Source: Kitasatospora sp. GP82 | Lineage (GTDB): Bacteria; Actinomycetota; Actinomycetes; Streptomycetales; Streptomycetaceae | DNA: 64,000 nt | Assembly: GCF_029892105.1 (NCBI RefSeq) | Contig: NZ_JARZAJ010000018.1 | Coordinates: forward strand, 1 to 64,000 | Direction of reading: 5' to 3' | In this document: positions 33,903 through 43,086 of the stretch, piece by piece | Layout of the letters: every line of letters begins with the position of its first letter | Numbering within the stretch: the stretch's first letter is position 1 | Notes under the pieces: model-generated | Told to the model about the DNA's origin: nothing | Database searches by the model: none | What the model saw: only the letters and a program-made list of their open reading frames with translations | Position numbers and translations under genes: made by a program

Positions 33903-34352
33903 ATGGAGCCCCTGGACCCCGCGAACCCCGCAGACCTGCCCCCGGTCGACCCCCTGGAACTTGCCGCCGAGCTGCGCCTGGCCATCGGCACCCTGGTCCG
34001 CCGGCTCCGGGCGGACGACGAGCTGCCGCAGAACCAGGCCGCCGTCCTCGGCCTGCTGGTCCGCGAAGGGCCTCGCACCACCAGCGAGTTGGCGGAACTG
34101 CAACGCGTACGCCACCAGTCCATGGCCCGTACCGTCGCACTGCTCACCGAGACCGGTCTGATCGAACAGCGGCGGCACGCCACCGACGGACGCAAGGTGC
34201 TGCTCGCCGCCACCGAGGCGGGCACAACCGCCCTCTACGCCCAGCGGGCCCGCCGCGAGGGCCGGATCGCGGCCGCGCTCGTCGAGCGGCTGACCCCGGA
34301 CGAGCAGCGCCTGCTCCAGGAGAGCGTCGCACTGCTCCACAGACTGGCCTGA
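33903..34352 (+). CDS. MarR family transcriptional regulator
   Basis: A 149-residue winged-helix regulator. Helices and wing are seen in ELRLAIGTLVRRLRADDELPQNQAAVLGLLV, TTSELAELQRVRHQSMARTVALL (DNA-recognition helix) and GLIEQRRHATDGRKVLLAATEAG (wing with the conserved D-x-R). The C-terminal helix EQRLLQESVALLHRL makes the dimer. It probably represses itself and the divergent MBL hydrolase by binding the palindrome at 33850-33881. The ligand is unknown. ATG 33903 has no strong ribosome site. Confidence 0.9.
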   Translation: MEPLDPANPADLPPVDPLELAAELRLAIGTLVRRLRADDELPQNQAAVLGLLVREGPRTTSELAELQRVRHQSMARTVALLTETGLIEQRRHATDGRKVLLAATEAGTTALYAQRARREGRIAAALVERLTPDEQRLLQESVALLHRLA

Positions 34353-34519
34353 CCGCCGGGCGGCCCCGCGCACGCCGGCCAACCACGCAAGCCCGCGGCA
34401 CCGGTCCCCGCGCCCCCGGCGAGGGGCCGCGCTACCACCGCGCGGGCGAGTCGCCATGCCTTCCGGGTGCCGGCCGCGTTGAGCAGGGCGATCCGTACCG
34501 TCCCGAGGGGAAGCCAGTC

Positions 34520-34684
34520 GTGAGCACTGCCCGCAAGGCCCTGACCGCCCGGAACGTCCTGCTCGCCGCCGCCGCGCTGTGCGGTCTGATGTTCGCCTCG
34601 GCGGGCAGCGCCTCCGCCTGCAACGCGCTGGACGCCGTCGGCGGACTCGCCCCGGGCTTCGGCAACTCCTGCGTCAGCCGCTGA
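34520..34684 (+). CDS. Small secreted peptide precursor with two cysteines
   Basis: A 54-residue reading frame that falls below common length cut-offs. GTG 34520 is preceded by GAGGGG nine bases upstream. The N-terminus MSTARKALTARN is basic, LLAAAALCGLMFASAGSASA is a typical signal-peptide core ending in ASA, and the mature part is about 21 residues beginning CNALDAVGGLAPG and ending NSCVSR. The two cysteines could close an 18-residue disulfide ring. Third-position GC is high. Its last 11 bases overlap the convergent end of the MMPL gene. No family is recognised; it is not a chaplin by motif. Confidence 0.6.
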   Translation: MSTARKALTARNVLLAAAALCGLMFASAGSASACNALDAVGGLAPGFGNSCVSR

Positions 34685-36977
34685 CCCCGGCGGGCTCCGG
34701 CTCCTGATCCACCCGTTGGCCCGGCACCGCAGCGCCCTGCACGGCAGCGCCCGCCACCACGGCACCCTGCACCGCCTCGTCCACCGGGTCGGCGGCCGGA
34801 ACCGACGGCAGCACCATGTGCTCCTTGAGCCCGATCCGCCGGTGCAGCCGCCGCAGCGGGGCCGGGGCCCACCAGTTGAACTCGCCGAACAGCGTCATCG
34901 CGGCCGGTACCAGCAGGCATCTGACCAGCGTGGCATCGACCGCCACGGCCACCGCCAGCGCAATGCCCATCTCCTTCACCATGAGCATCTGCCCGGCCGC
35001 GAACCCGGCGAAGACGATCACCATCAACAGGGCCGCCGAGGTGATGATCCGGCCGCTGCGCTGGAGTCCGAGCTCCACCGAGCGGGAGCAGCTGTGGCCC
35101 TGGTCCCGGAGTTCCTTGATCCGGGCGAGCAGGAAGACCTCGTAGTCCATCGAAAGGCCGAAGGCGAAGGCGAAGACCAGGACCGGTATGAAGGTCTCCA
35201 GACCACCCGTCGGGCTGAATCCGAGCAGCCCGCTGAGATACCCGTGCTGGAAGACCAGCGTCAGCGCACCGAGCGAGGCGCCGAGTGAGAGCACGTTCAT
35301 CAGCAGCGCCTTGACCGGCATCACCACCGAGCCGGTCATCAGGAAGAGCAGCAGCAGAGTCCCGGCCGCCACCAGACCGAGTGCCCAGGGCCCCCGGGTG
35401 GCGATCTCGTGCTGGAAGTCGACCACCGAGGCGGCGTCCCCGGTGACGTAGGTGGTCAGCCCCTCCCGGTGGGCCCGCAGTTCCTCGACCACGCTCTTCG
35501 CCCCGGCACCCTGCGGGTCGCCGTGCACCAGGACCTCGACGGTGCTCACCCGGTCGGTGACCGGTTCGACCGCCCGGACCCCGCTGACCCCGGGCAGTTT
35601 GGCCACGGTGTCCTCCGCGTACGCCTGCGCGGTGCCCCGGTCCGCCTCGACCACCACCGTGACCGGGGCTGGCGCCAGCTGCGGGAAGCGCTGCCGGATG
35701 GTCTCCTCGACCTGCCGCCCGGCGGAGGAGCTCGGCAGCACCGCCGCTCCCGAGTTGCGCCACTGCGAGCTCAGGAAGGGCGCCCCGGCGGCCAGCAGCA
35801 GTACGGTACAGATCAGCACCACGGGCACCGCCCGCCGGTGCACCCGGCGCACCGTACGGCTGAAGAAGCCCTCGTCCGGAACGGGTGCGGTGGGTGCTTT
35901 GACCCGGTGGCCGACGAAACCGAGCAGCGCGGGGACGAGCGTCAGCGCGGCGGCCACGGAGATCACCACCACGCTGACTCCCGCAGCCGCGACGGCGCGG
36001 AAGACCGGGCTGGTGAAGACGAAGAGTCCGGACAGCGCGACGGCGACCGTCAGCCCGGAGAAGGCGACCGTACGGCCTGCGCTGGCAGCGGTGCGCTCGA
36101 CGGCGTGCGCGATCACCGCGCCCTTGCCGCGCTCCTCACGGAAACGGTTGACCATCAGCAGCGCGTAGTCGATCGACAGGCCCAGACCCAGCACGGTGGC
36201 GATCGGCAGCACGCTGGTGTCGATGTCCATGACCTGGCTGAACCCGAACATGGCCAGCAGCGCCCCGCCTACCGAGGCGACAGCACCGATCACCGGCAGC
36301 CCGGCCGCCGCCAGTCCGCCGAAGACCAGGACCATGACGATCAGGGTCAGCGGCAGGGTGACCATCTCGCCGAAACGGGTGTCACTGGCGGTCTGGTCCT
36401 TGACCTCCCGCTGGAGCACCAGATCGCCGCCGACCGTGGTGTGCACGCCGTCCGCGCGCACAGCGCCCAGCTGCTGGGTGACGGCCTTGAGCTGTGCGTC
36501 GGTGGAACCGTCCGCCATCCGTACGGTGATCAGGCTCGCGCGGCCGTCGGTGGCGGTGAGCGCGGCACCGGAGCCGTAGGTGTCCGCCGCCGAGGCCACC
36601 CCGGGCAGTCGGGCGATGCGCTCGGTGGCGGCGGTGACCGCGCCGCGTACGGCGGGGTCGGTCACGGGAGCGCCGTCCACCACGGCCGTGACGGTGCCCC
36701 TGGCGGAATCGGCGGCGGAGACGACGGTCGTGCCCCGGTCCGACTCCGAGCCGCCCGCCGAGGTGCCGGCCACCGTTCCCTCGAAGACCCGTCCGCCGAT
36801 CAGCACCCCGAGAGCCAGGACCAGCACCCAGAAGCCGAGCACCCAGCGCCGGTGCCGATGGCAGAACCGGCCGAGCGCCGCAAGCCGCCCGTCGACCCTG
36901 GCTGCGGCGGGCGCGGCGGGACCGGTAGCGGCCCCGTCTGCGGGACGTTCATCGGCTACTGCGGGCGAGTGGCGCAT
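34674..36977 (-). CDS. MMPL family transporter (RND superfamily), second copy
   Basis: A 767-residue polytopic transporter. An Ala/Pro-rich cytoplasmic N-terminus (about 30 residues) is followed by one membrane segment, a large outer loop and five segments, repeated. The MMPL motifs are GLGLSIDYALLMVNRFREERG in repeat 1 and FAFGLSMDYEVFLLARIKELRDQG in repeat 2, with essential Asp and Tyr residues. The outer loop contains IGGRVFEGTVAGTSAGG. It is a distinct type from the MMPL protein at 7.5-9.6 kb and resembles drug or lipid exporters. The start at 36977 has AAAGG eleven bases upstream. The C-terminus is a short acidic, Pro-rich tail. Confidence 0.9.
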   Translation of the reverse strand: MRHSPAVADERPADGAATGPAAPAAARVDGRLAALGRFCHRHRRWVLGFWVLVLALGVLIGGRVFEGTVAGTSAGGSESDRGTTVVSAADSARGTVTAVVDGAPVTDPAVRGAVTAATERIARLPGVASAADTYGSGAALTATDGRASLITVRMADGSTDAQLKAVTQQLGAVRADGVHTTVGGDLVLQREVKDQTASDTRFGEMVTLPLTLIVMVLVFGGLAAAGLPVIGAVASVGGALLAMFGFSQVMDIDTSVLPIATVLGLGLSIDYALLMVNRFREERGKGAVIAHAVERTAASAGRTVAFSGLTVAVALSGLFVFTSPVFRAVAAAGVSVVVISVAAALTLVPALLGFVGHRVKAPTAPVPDEGFFSRTVRRVHRRAVPVVLICTVLLLAAGAPFLSSQWRNSGAAVLPSSSAGRQVEETIRQRFPQLAPAPVTVVVEADRGTAQAYAEDTVAKLPGVSGVRAVEPVTDRVSTVEVLVHGDPQGAGAKSVVEELRAHREGLTTYVTGDAASVVDFQHEIATRGPWALGLVAAGTLLLLFLMTGSVVMPVKALLMNVLSLGASLGALTLVFQHGYLSGLLGFSPTGGLETFIPVLVFAFAFGLSMDYEVFLLARIKELRDQGHSCSRSVELGLQRSGRIITSAALLMVIVFAGFAAGQMLMVKEMGIALAVAVAVDATLVRCLLVPAAMTLFGEFNWWAPAPLRRLHRRIGLKEHMVLPSVPAADPVDEAVQGAVVAGAAVQGAAVPGQRVDQEPEPAGVSG

Positions 36978-37143
36978 ATACGAGGGGCCTTTCAGGCAGT
37001 TCCCTCAAAGCTAGACGGAAGGGCCAAAACGTCCTATAGGCGGATGATGAGCTTCATCTCACACGGCTGCGCCTTCCCAGGCAGGGCCTCGCCGCGCACC
37101 ATGTTTCGCCTCGGCGTTTCGCCTCGGACACGGCCTCGCAAAC

Positions 37144-37182
37144 GACAGACCCCCCATCCGGAGCCCGGATGGGGGGTCTGTC
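37144..37182 (-). terminator. Strong terminator after rpsA
   Basis: Perfect 18-bp arms GACAGACCCCCCATCCGG and CCGGATGGGGGGTCTGTC with a 3-nt loop, 34 bp after the rpsA stop codon on the minus strand. Confidence 0.85.
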
Positions 37183-37215
37183 AGTTACCAGCGCCGGTCA
37201 GCGCCGAGCGTGAGC

Positions 37216-38706
37216 TCAGCTCTGGCCGCCGGCCAGCTTCTCGCGCAGAGCGGCGAGCGCCTCGTCCGAGGCAAGCGCGCCGGAGCCCTCGTCGCTGGAG
37301 GAGGAGTACGAGCCACCGGCAGCGGCGGCGACGGCCTCGCCGGCCTCCGCAGCAGCCTCGGCGTCCGCCTCGCGGCTCTTGATGACCTGGGCCTGGTGCT
37401 GCTCGAAGCGGGACTGCGCCTCGGCGTACTGGCGCTCCCACTCCTCACGCTGCTTCTCGTAGCCGGGCAGCCAGTCGTTCGCCTCGGGGTCGAAGCCCTC
37501 CGGGTAGATGTAGTTGCCCTGGTCGTCGTACGAGGCAGCCATGCCGTACAGGGTCGGGTCGAACTCGACCGAGGCCGGGTCGGCACCGAAGGACTCGTTG
37601 GCCTGCTTCAGCGAGAGGCTGATGCGACGACGCTCGAGGTCGATGTCGATGACCTTGACGAAGATCTCGTCGCCGACCTGGACGACCTGCTCCGGGATCT
37701 CGACGTGGCGCTCGGCCAGCTCGGAGATGTGGACCAGACCCTCGATGCCCTCGTCCACGCGGACGAACGCACCGAACGGAACCAGCTTGGTGACCTTACC
37801 CGGAACGACCTGGCCGATCTGGTGGGTACGGGCGAACTGCTGCCACGGGTCCTCCTGGGTCGCCTTCAGCGACAGGGAGACGCGCTCGCGGTCCATGTCA
37901 ACGTCGAGAACCTCGACGGTGACCTCCTGGCCGACCTCGACAACCTCGGACGGGTGGTCGATGTGCTTCCAGGACAGCTCGGAGACGTGAACCAGGCCGT
38001 CGACGCCACCCAGGTCCACGAAGGCACCGAAGTTGACGATCGAGGAGACGACGCCGGAGCGCACCTGGCCCTTCTGCAGGGTGGTGAGGAAGGTCTGACG
38101 GACCTCGCTCTGGGTCTGCTCCAGCCAGGCACGGCGGGACAGGACCACGTTGTTGCGGTTCTTGTCCAGCTCGATGATCTTGGCCTCGAGCTCCTTGCCC
38201 ACGTAGGGCTGGAGGTCGCGGACGCGGCGCATCTCGACCAGCGAGGCCGGGAGGAAGCCACGGAGGCCGATGTCGAGGATGAGACCACCCTTGACGACCT
38301 CGATGACGGTACCGGTGACGATGCCGTCCTCTTCCTTGATCTTCTCGATCGTGCCCCAGGCACGCTCGTACTGAGCGCGCTTCTTGGACAGGATGAGACG
38401 ACCCTCCTTGTCCTCCTTCTGGAGAACAAGGGCCTCAATGTTGTCACCGACGGAGACGACCTCGTGCGGGTCAACGTCGTGCTTGATCGAGAGCTCGCGG
38501 GAGGGGATGACACCCTCGGTCTTGTAACCGATGTCGAGGAGAACCTCGTCACGGTCGACCTTCACGATCACGCCCTCGACGATGTCGCCATCGTTGAAGT
38601 ACTTGATGGTCTCGTCGATCGCCGCGAGGAAAGCTTCCGCGTCGCCGATGTCGTTGACCGCAACCTGCGGGGTGGTGCTGACAGAGGTGTCGGTGGGGCT
38701 CGTCAT
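37216..38706 (-). CDS. rpsA: 30S ribosomal protein S1
   Basis: A 496-residue S1 protein with four S1 RNA-binding domains: about residues 34-105 (GDIVEGVIVKVDRDEVLLDIGYKTEG), 120-190 (GIVTGTVIEVVKGGLILDIGLRG), 205-275 (GQVRSGVVSSIVNFGAFVDLGGVDG) and 290-362 (GQVVPGKVTKLVPFGAFVRVDEGIEG). After that comes an acidic, Glu/Gln/Ala-rich tail. Four domains rather than six is usual for actinobacteria. It anchors mRNA to the 30S subunit. ATG 38706 follows GGAG with long spacing. A perfect-looking promoter lies about 210 bp upstream, leaving a long leader, and a strong hairpin ends the transcript. Confidence 0.97.
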   Translation of the reverse strand: MTSPTDTSVSTTPQVAVNDIGDAEAFLAAIDETIKYFNDGDIVEGVIVKVDRDEVLLDIGYKTEGVIPSRELSIKHDVDPHEVVSVGDNIEALVLQKEDKEGRLILSKKRAQYERAWGTIEKIKEEDGIVTGTVIEVVKGGLILDIGLRGFLPASLVEMRRVRDLQPYVGKELEAKIIELDKNRNNVVLSRRAWLEQTQSEVRQTFLTTLQKGQVRSGVVSSIVNFGAFVDLGGVDGLVHVSELSWKHIDHPSEVVEVGQEVTVEVLDVDMDRERVSLSLKATQEDPWQQFARTHQIGQVVPGKVTKLVPFGAFVRVDEGIEGLVHISELAERHVEIPEQVVQVGDEIFVKVIDIDLERRRISLSLKQANESFGADPASVEFDPTLYGMAASYDDQGNYIYPEGFDPEANDWLPGYEKQREEWERQYAEAQSRFEQHQAQVIKSREADAEAAAEAGEAVAAAAGGSYSSSSDEGSGALASDEALAALREKLAGGQS

Positions 38707-38914
38707 TAGGAAAAGGGCTCCGGTACGGACATGAAGTCGTAGGTAATGCCACGCGGAGGGCCCGTATCGCTCCCACCGAAAGCCGGACAGCCAAGAGCAC
38801 GGCCCACCGCCCGAAAACTCTTCAGGTGATGTCCGTCTTGCGACCGTGGGGTCTTCGACAGATGCGAGCGCGACCTGCTCCGTCCGAGGCGCGCAGGCCC
38901 GCAGCGCAACTTGT

Positions 38915-38943
38915 AGCATACGGGGACAGCCGGGCACGGTCAA
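38915..38943 (-). promoter_or_regulatory. Promoter of rpsA with a ~200-nt leader
   Basis: On the minus strand TTGACC (38943-38938), a 17-bp spacer and TATGCT (38920-38915) form a good sigma-70-type (HrdB) promoter. Transcription would start near 38908, leaving about 200 nt before the rpsA ATG. The 330-bp gap 38707-39036 holds no gene. Confidence 0.75.
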
Positions 38944-39015
38944 CGCCGAAGACGGCGAGACGGTAGAGGCCGGGACGGATCGGGCCATATCCTCCGTCTG
39001 CGCACCCTGCGCCCA

Positions 39016-39043
39016 TGATCACCGTAGTACCTTGTAGTGATCA
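39016..39043. promoter_or_regulatory. TGATCAC inverted repeat spanning the methyltransferase start
   Basis: TGATCAC (39016-39022) and GTGATCA (39037-39043) are perfect inverted copies 14 bp apart. The second arm contains the GTG start, and TAGTAC (39025-39030) in between could be the -10 of a leaderless transcript. Confidence 0.45.
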
Positions 39044-40062
39044 CCAGCGCGGGACGGCAGCCGCAGGAGGGCCCGTCCGGTCCCCGGATGCCACCGCCCG
39101 ATCCGACCCGTTCGACCGGGCCGACTCACGGCAGTAGCGCTTCCGCAGCCACCACCCTACGCGACGGGTTTCACACTTTGGCCACCACCCCCGACCTTCC
39201 CGACCCGACCGACCTCCAGGCCCTCCTCGCCCTCCCGGACTCCGCGTCCGAGGACGACGACAGCGAGGCCCTCCGCCGCGAGGCCGCACCGGCCGAGAGC
39301 AGCCGGGCCAGCCGCCACTGGTGGGACCGCAACGCGGACGAGTACCAGGACGAGCACGGCGCCTTCCTCGGCGACGCCCGCTTCACCTGGTGCCCGGAGG
39401 GACTGGACGAGGCGGACGCCCACCTGCTCGGCTCCCCCGGCTCGCTCGGCGGCCTCAAGGTGCTGGAGCTCGGCGCGGGCGCGGCCCAGTGCTCCCGCTG
39501 GCTCGCCGCCCAGGGCGCGCAGCCGGTCGCCCTCGACATCTCCTACCGGCAGCTCCAGCACTCCCGGAGGATCGACCTGGAGCGCGGGGCCGATCCGGTC
39601 GCCGTGGTGCAGGCCGACGCGGCCGTCCTCCCCTTCGCCGACGGCGCCTTCGACCTGGCCTGCTCGGCGTACGGGGCGGTGCCGTTCAGCGCGGACACCG
39701 CGGCGCTGATGCGGGAGGTGCACCGGGTGCTGCGGCCCGGCGCGCGCTGGGTGTTCTCGGTGACCCACCCGATCCGCTGGGCCTTCCCCGACGAACCCGG
39801 CGAAGAGGGCCTGACCGCCACCGCCTCGTACTTCGACCGCACGCCCTACGTCGAGCAGGACGAGCAGGGCCGGGCCACCTACGTCGAGCACCACCGCACC
39901 CTCGGCGACCGGATCCGCGAACTGACCGCCGCAGGCTTCAGACTGCTGGACCTGGTCGAGCCCGAGTGGCCGGAAGGACACGAGCAGGAGTGGGGCGGCT
40001 GGAGCCCCCTCCGCGGCCGCCTCTTCCCCGGAACGGCGATCTTCGTCACCGAACGGGACTGA
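39037..40062 (+). CDS. Class I SAM-dependent methyltransferase
   Basis: A 341-residue protein. About 70 N-terminal residues are low-complexity and poorly constrained; the conserved part begins with EALRREAAPAESSRASRHWWDRNADEYQ. The SAM motifs are VLELGAGAAQCSRWLAAQG (I), PVALDISYRQL (II), PFADGAFDLACSAYGAVPF (III/IV) and VLRPGARWVFSVTHP. Substrate unknown; from memory this gene commonly adjoins rpsA in streptomycetes. The start is uncertain: GTG 39037 may be leaderless (TAGTAC six bases before it), ATG 39088 and TTG 39178 are alternatives. The first of these sits inside an inverted repeat. Confidence 0.82.
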   Translation: MITSAGRQPQEGPSGPRMPPPDPTRSTGPTHGSSASAATTLRDGFHTLATTPDLPDPTDLQALLALPDSASEDDDSEALRREAAPAESSRASRHWWDRNADEYQDEHGAFLGDARFTWCPEGLDEADAHLLGSPGSLGGLKVLELGAGAAQCSRWLAAQGAQPVALDISYRQLQHSRRIDLERGADPVAVVQADAAVLPFADGAFDLACSAYGAVPFSADTAALMREVHRVLRPGARWVFSVTHPIRWAFPDEPGEEGLTATASYFDRTPYVEQDEQGRATYVEHHRTLGDRIRELTAAGFRLLDLVEPEWPEGHEQEWGGWSPLRGRLFPGTAIFVTERD

Positions 40063-40100
40063 CCAGCGCGGCTTCCCGTGGGGCGCGAAGGGTTGGTTTT

Positions 40101-40260
40101 CAGGGGCGCGGGGAACTGCGCGAAACGGAAGGCAACGGTGCCGCACTGACCTCCGGTGGGTAAGGTGCACCGCCTCACCGGAAGGTCGCGAGGTGCAAGT
40201 GGCCCACCGGGCCCGGCTGAACGCGGTCACCTTCCGATTTCGCGCAGTTCCCCGCGCCCT
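40101..40260. repeat. MITE-like inverted-repeat element A
   Basis: About 160 bp bounded by CAGGGGCGCGGGGAACTGCG.. (40101-40125) and its inverted copy ending at 40260 (TTTCGCGCAGTTCCCCGCGC..). The inside holds a 30-bp core at 40190-40219 that recurs in opposite orientation at 46703-46732. No coding capacity is seen. Confidence 0.75.
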
Positions 40261-40294
40261 TAGTGGTGCACCACCTGCACCATGAAGCCGCGCT

Positions 40295-40416
40295 GTTCCC
40301 CGCGCCCCTGAAAACCACTCCTCGTGCCCCATGGGAAGCCCGCGCCGTTCCCCGCGCCCCTGAAAACCACTCCTCGTGCCCCATGGGAAGCCCGCGCCGT
40401 TCCCCGCGCCCCTGAA
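40295..40416. repeat. 52-bp perfect tandem repeat, 2.35 copies
   Basis: Two identical 52-bp units at 40295-40346 and 40347-40398, then an 18-bp partial unit. Each unit carries GTTCCCCGCGCCCCTGAA, an end of the dispersed repeat. A C-rich run follows at about 40422-40440. With element A this fills the gap 40063-40480, where no gene is seen. Confidence 0.9.
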
Positions 40417-40480
40417 GAGCCACCCCCCCCCCGCGCCCCCAGCTTCGCGCCGCAGTTGTCCGATCAGGGAGGATGCCGGG

Positions 40481-43045
40481 GTGAACCCCGCCTGGCTTGA
40501 GCTCCCCGTCCGTGCTGCCGTGCCGCCGTTGCACGAGGCCCTGGAGGCACACGGGGTCGCCGTCCTGGCCGCGCCGCCCGGCACCGGCAAGACCACGCTG
40601 GTGCCGCTCGCACTGGCGGGACTGGTCGAGGGACTGCCCGGGCCGGCGCGGCGGGTGCTGGTGGCCGAGCCTCGCCGGCTGGCCGTCCGGGCGGCAGCAC
40701 GACGAATGGCCTGGCTGCTCGGCGAGCCCGTGGGCCGCCGTATCGGGTACACCGTCCGGGGCGAGCGGCGCGTCGGGCCCGACACCGTGGTCGAGGTGGT
40801 CACCACGGGTGTGCTGCTGCAACGGCTCCAGCGCGACCCCGAGTTGGGCGGCGTGGACGCCGTCGTGCTGGACGAGTGCCACGAGCGGCACCTCGACGCC
40901 GACACCGCGCTCGCCTTCCTCCTGGATGTTCGCGCCACACTGCGCCCCGAGCTCCGGCTGCTGTGCGCCTCGGCGACCTCCGACACCGCCGCATGGGCCC
41001 GACTGCTCGGCGGCGAGGACGGGCCGGCCCCGGTGGTCGAAGCACACGGTGTCTCGTACCCCGTCGAGGTCGTCTGGGCGCCCCCGGCGCGCGCCGTACG
41101 CCCCCCGATCGGGACGCGCACCGACCCCGCACTGCTGGAGCACGTCGCCGCGACCGTGCGCCGGGCCCTCGGCGAGCGGACGGGCGACCTGCTCTGCTTC
41201 CTGCCCGGGGTCGGCGAGATCGCCAGGGTGGCGGGGATGCTCACGGTCGAGGCCGAGGTGCTGCAACTGCACGGGCAGGCGCCGCAGTCCGTCCAGGATG
41301 CGGCACTGACGGTCGGTGAACGCCGCCGGGTCATCCTGGCCACCTCGGTCGCCGAGTCCTCGCTGACCGTGCCCGGGGTACGGATCGTGGTGGACTCCGG
41401 GCTGGCCCGCGAGCCGCGTACCGACCACGCGCGCGGCCTGGCCGGGCTGGTGACCGTGCGGGCATCGCTGGCGGCAGGCCGACAGCGCGCCGGACGAGCG
41501 GGGCGTGAGGCGCCCGGTGCGGTCTACCGCTGCTGGGCGGAGGTCGAGGACGCGCGGGCGCCGAGCTTCCCGACCCCCGAGATCGCCCTCGCCGATCTGG
41601 CCGGGTTCGCACTCCAGGCCGCGTGCTGGGGCGATCCGGACGCACACGGCCTCGCGCTGCCCGATCCCCCGCCGGGCGGGGCGATGGCCGCTGCCCGGCA
41701 CACGCTGACCGCGCTCGGTGCGGTGGACGAGACCGGACGGGCCACCGAACGCGGCCAGAAGATCGCCCGGACGGGACTGCACCCCCGTCTCGGCCGGGCG
41801 CTGCTGGACGGCACCGGCCTGGTCGGCGCGCGCCGCGCGGCCGAGCTGGTGGCCCTGCTCTCCGAGGAACCCCCTCGTGCCCTCGGCGACGACCTGCTCG
41901 CCGTCTGGCGCACGGTCCGCGGCGCCCGCGACCCCTACGCCACCCGCTGGCAGCAGGAAGTCCGCCGCCTCCACAACGCCACCCCGGGAACAGACCCCCG
42001 GCCCACCGGTGGCGTGGACCGCTCGAACGCACCGCGCAGTGCGGCCGGACCGTCCGATGCCGTCGCCGCCGGTCTGGTGGTCGCCCTCGCCCATCCGGAG
42101 CGGATCGCTCGGGCGCGAGGTGCCGACGGCCCGTACCTGATGGCCTCCGGGACGGCTGCGGAGACCGGTCCCGGCTCGGCGCTCGGTGGGGCCGCGTGGC
42201 TGGCAGTGGCCGTCGCGGACCGACCGGCGGGCTCGCCGTCGGCGCGGATCCAGCGGGCGGTGGCGCTGGACGAGGAGACCGCCCGGCTGGCCGGGGCCTC
42301 ATTGCTGACGGAGCGCGCGGAGGTGCGCTGGACGGTACCACCGGGCGCGCGGCGCGGGGATGTCGCGGCGCGCCGGGTCGAGGAGCTGGGGGCGATCGAG
42401 CTCGCCGCCGTACCGCTGGCGAAGCCGGACCGCGCGCTGCTGCGGGAGGCCCTGCTCGACGGGCTGGCCAGGGAGGGCGTCGGCACGGTGCTGAGCTGGC
42501 CGGAGGGGGCGGTGGCGCTGCGGCAGCGGCTCGCGTTCCTGCACCGGGTGCTCGGCTCGCCCTGGCCGGACGTCAGTGACGAGGCGCTGCTCCGCGCCGA
42601 CTGGCTGGAGCCCGAGCTGTCCCGGGCCCGGCGGCGTGGCGACCTGGAACGGATCGACACGGCTGCCGCGTTGCAGCGGCTGCTGCCCTGGGCCGGCGGT
42701 GAGGCCGGGCGCCTGGACGAGCTGGCGCCGGAGCGGATCACCGTGCCGAGCGGCTCGCGGATCAGGGTCGACTACGCGGACGAACGCCCGGTGCTGGCGG
42801 TGAAGTTGCAGGAGCTGTTCGGCTGGCAGGCCGCGCCCGCGCTGGCGGGTGGCCGGGTGCCGCTGACGGTCCACCTGCTCTCGCCCGCCGGGCGGCCGGC
42901 CGCCGTCACCGGCGATCTGGCCTCGTTCTGGCGCGAGGGCTACCGCGCCGTACGGGCCGAGCTGCGCGGCCGCTACCCGCGCCACCCCTGGCCCGAGGAC
43001 CCCACCACGGCCGAGCCGACCCGCCGCACCAACACCCGCAAGTAA
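40481..43045 (+). CDS. hrpB: ATP-dependent RNA helicase HrpB (DExH)
   Basis: An 854-residue DExH helicase. Motif I APPGTGKTTL (31-40), Ia AEPRRLAVR, II VLDECHERHLD (129-139), III SATSDTA, V TSVAESSLTVPGVRIVVD and VI QRAGRAGREAPG are all present, followed by the HrpB-specific C-terminal domain (PSGSRIRVDYADERPVLAVKLQELFG). Length fits the family (820-860). Role is poorly defined; HrpB-type helicases are thought to act in RNA metabolism. GTG 40481 was chosen because GGAGG lies nine bases upstream; an in-frame ATG at 40376 lies inside the tandem repeat and is rejected. Confidence 0.93.
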   Translation: MNPAWLELPVRAAVPPLHEALEAHGVAVLAAPPGTGKTTLVPLALAGLVEGLPGPARRVLVAEPRRLAVRAAARRMAWLLGEPVGRRIGYTVRGERRVGPDTVVEVVTTGVLLQRLQRDPELGGVDAVVLDECHERHLDADTALAFLLDVRATLRPELRLLCASATSDTAAWARLLGGEDGPAPVVEAHGVSYPVEVVWAPPARAVRPPIGTRTDPALLEHVAATVRRALGERTGDLLCFLPGVGEIARVAGMLTVEAEVLQLHGQAPQSVQDAALTVGERRRVILATSVAESSLTVPGVRIVVDSGLAREPRTDHARGLAGLVTVRASLAAGRQRAGRAGREAPGAVYRCWAEVEDARAPSFPTPEIALADLAGFALQAACWGDPDAHGLALPDPPPGGAMAAARHTLTALGAVDETGRATERGQKIARTGLHPRLGRALLDGTGLVGARRAAELVALLSEEPPRALGDDLLAVWRTVRGARDPYATRWQQEVRRLHNATPGTDPRPTGGVDRSNAPRSAAGPSDAVAAGLVVALAHPERIARARGADGPYLMASGTAAETGPGSALGGAAWLAVAVADRPAGSPSARIQRAVALDEETARLAGASLLTERAEVRWTVPPGARRGDVAARRVEELGAIELAAVPLAKPDRALLREALLDGLAREGVGTVLSWPEGAVALRQRLAFLHRVLGSPWPDVSDEALLRADWLEPELSRARRRGDLERIDTAAALQRLLPWAGGEAGRLDELAPERITVPSGSRIRVDYADERPVLAVKLQELFGWQAAPALAGGRVPLTVHLLSPAGRPAAVTGDLASFWREGYRAVRAELRGRYPRHPWPEDPTTAEPTRRTNTRK

Positions 43046-43086
43046 CCCACCGACAGCGACCGTCCGAGCCGTGGGGCGCGAGCGAT

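Noticed and set aside
40420..40445. C-rich run as a functional G-quadruplex motif
   Set aside because: It is a simple run within a repeat array without the spaced G-tract pattern; more likely slippage.
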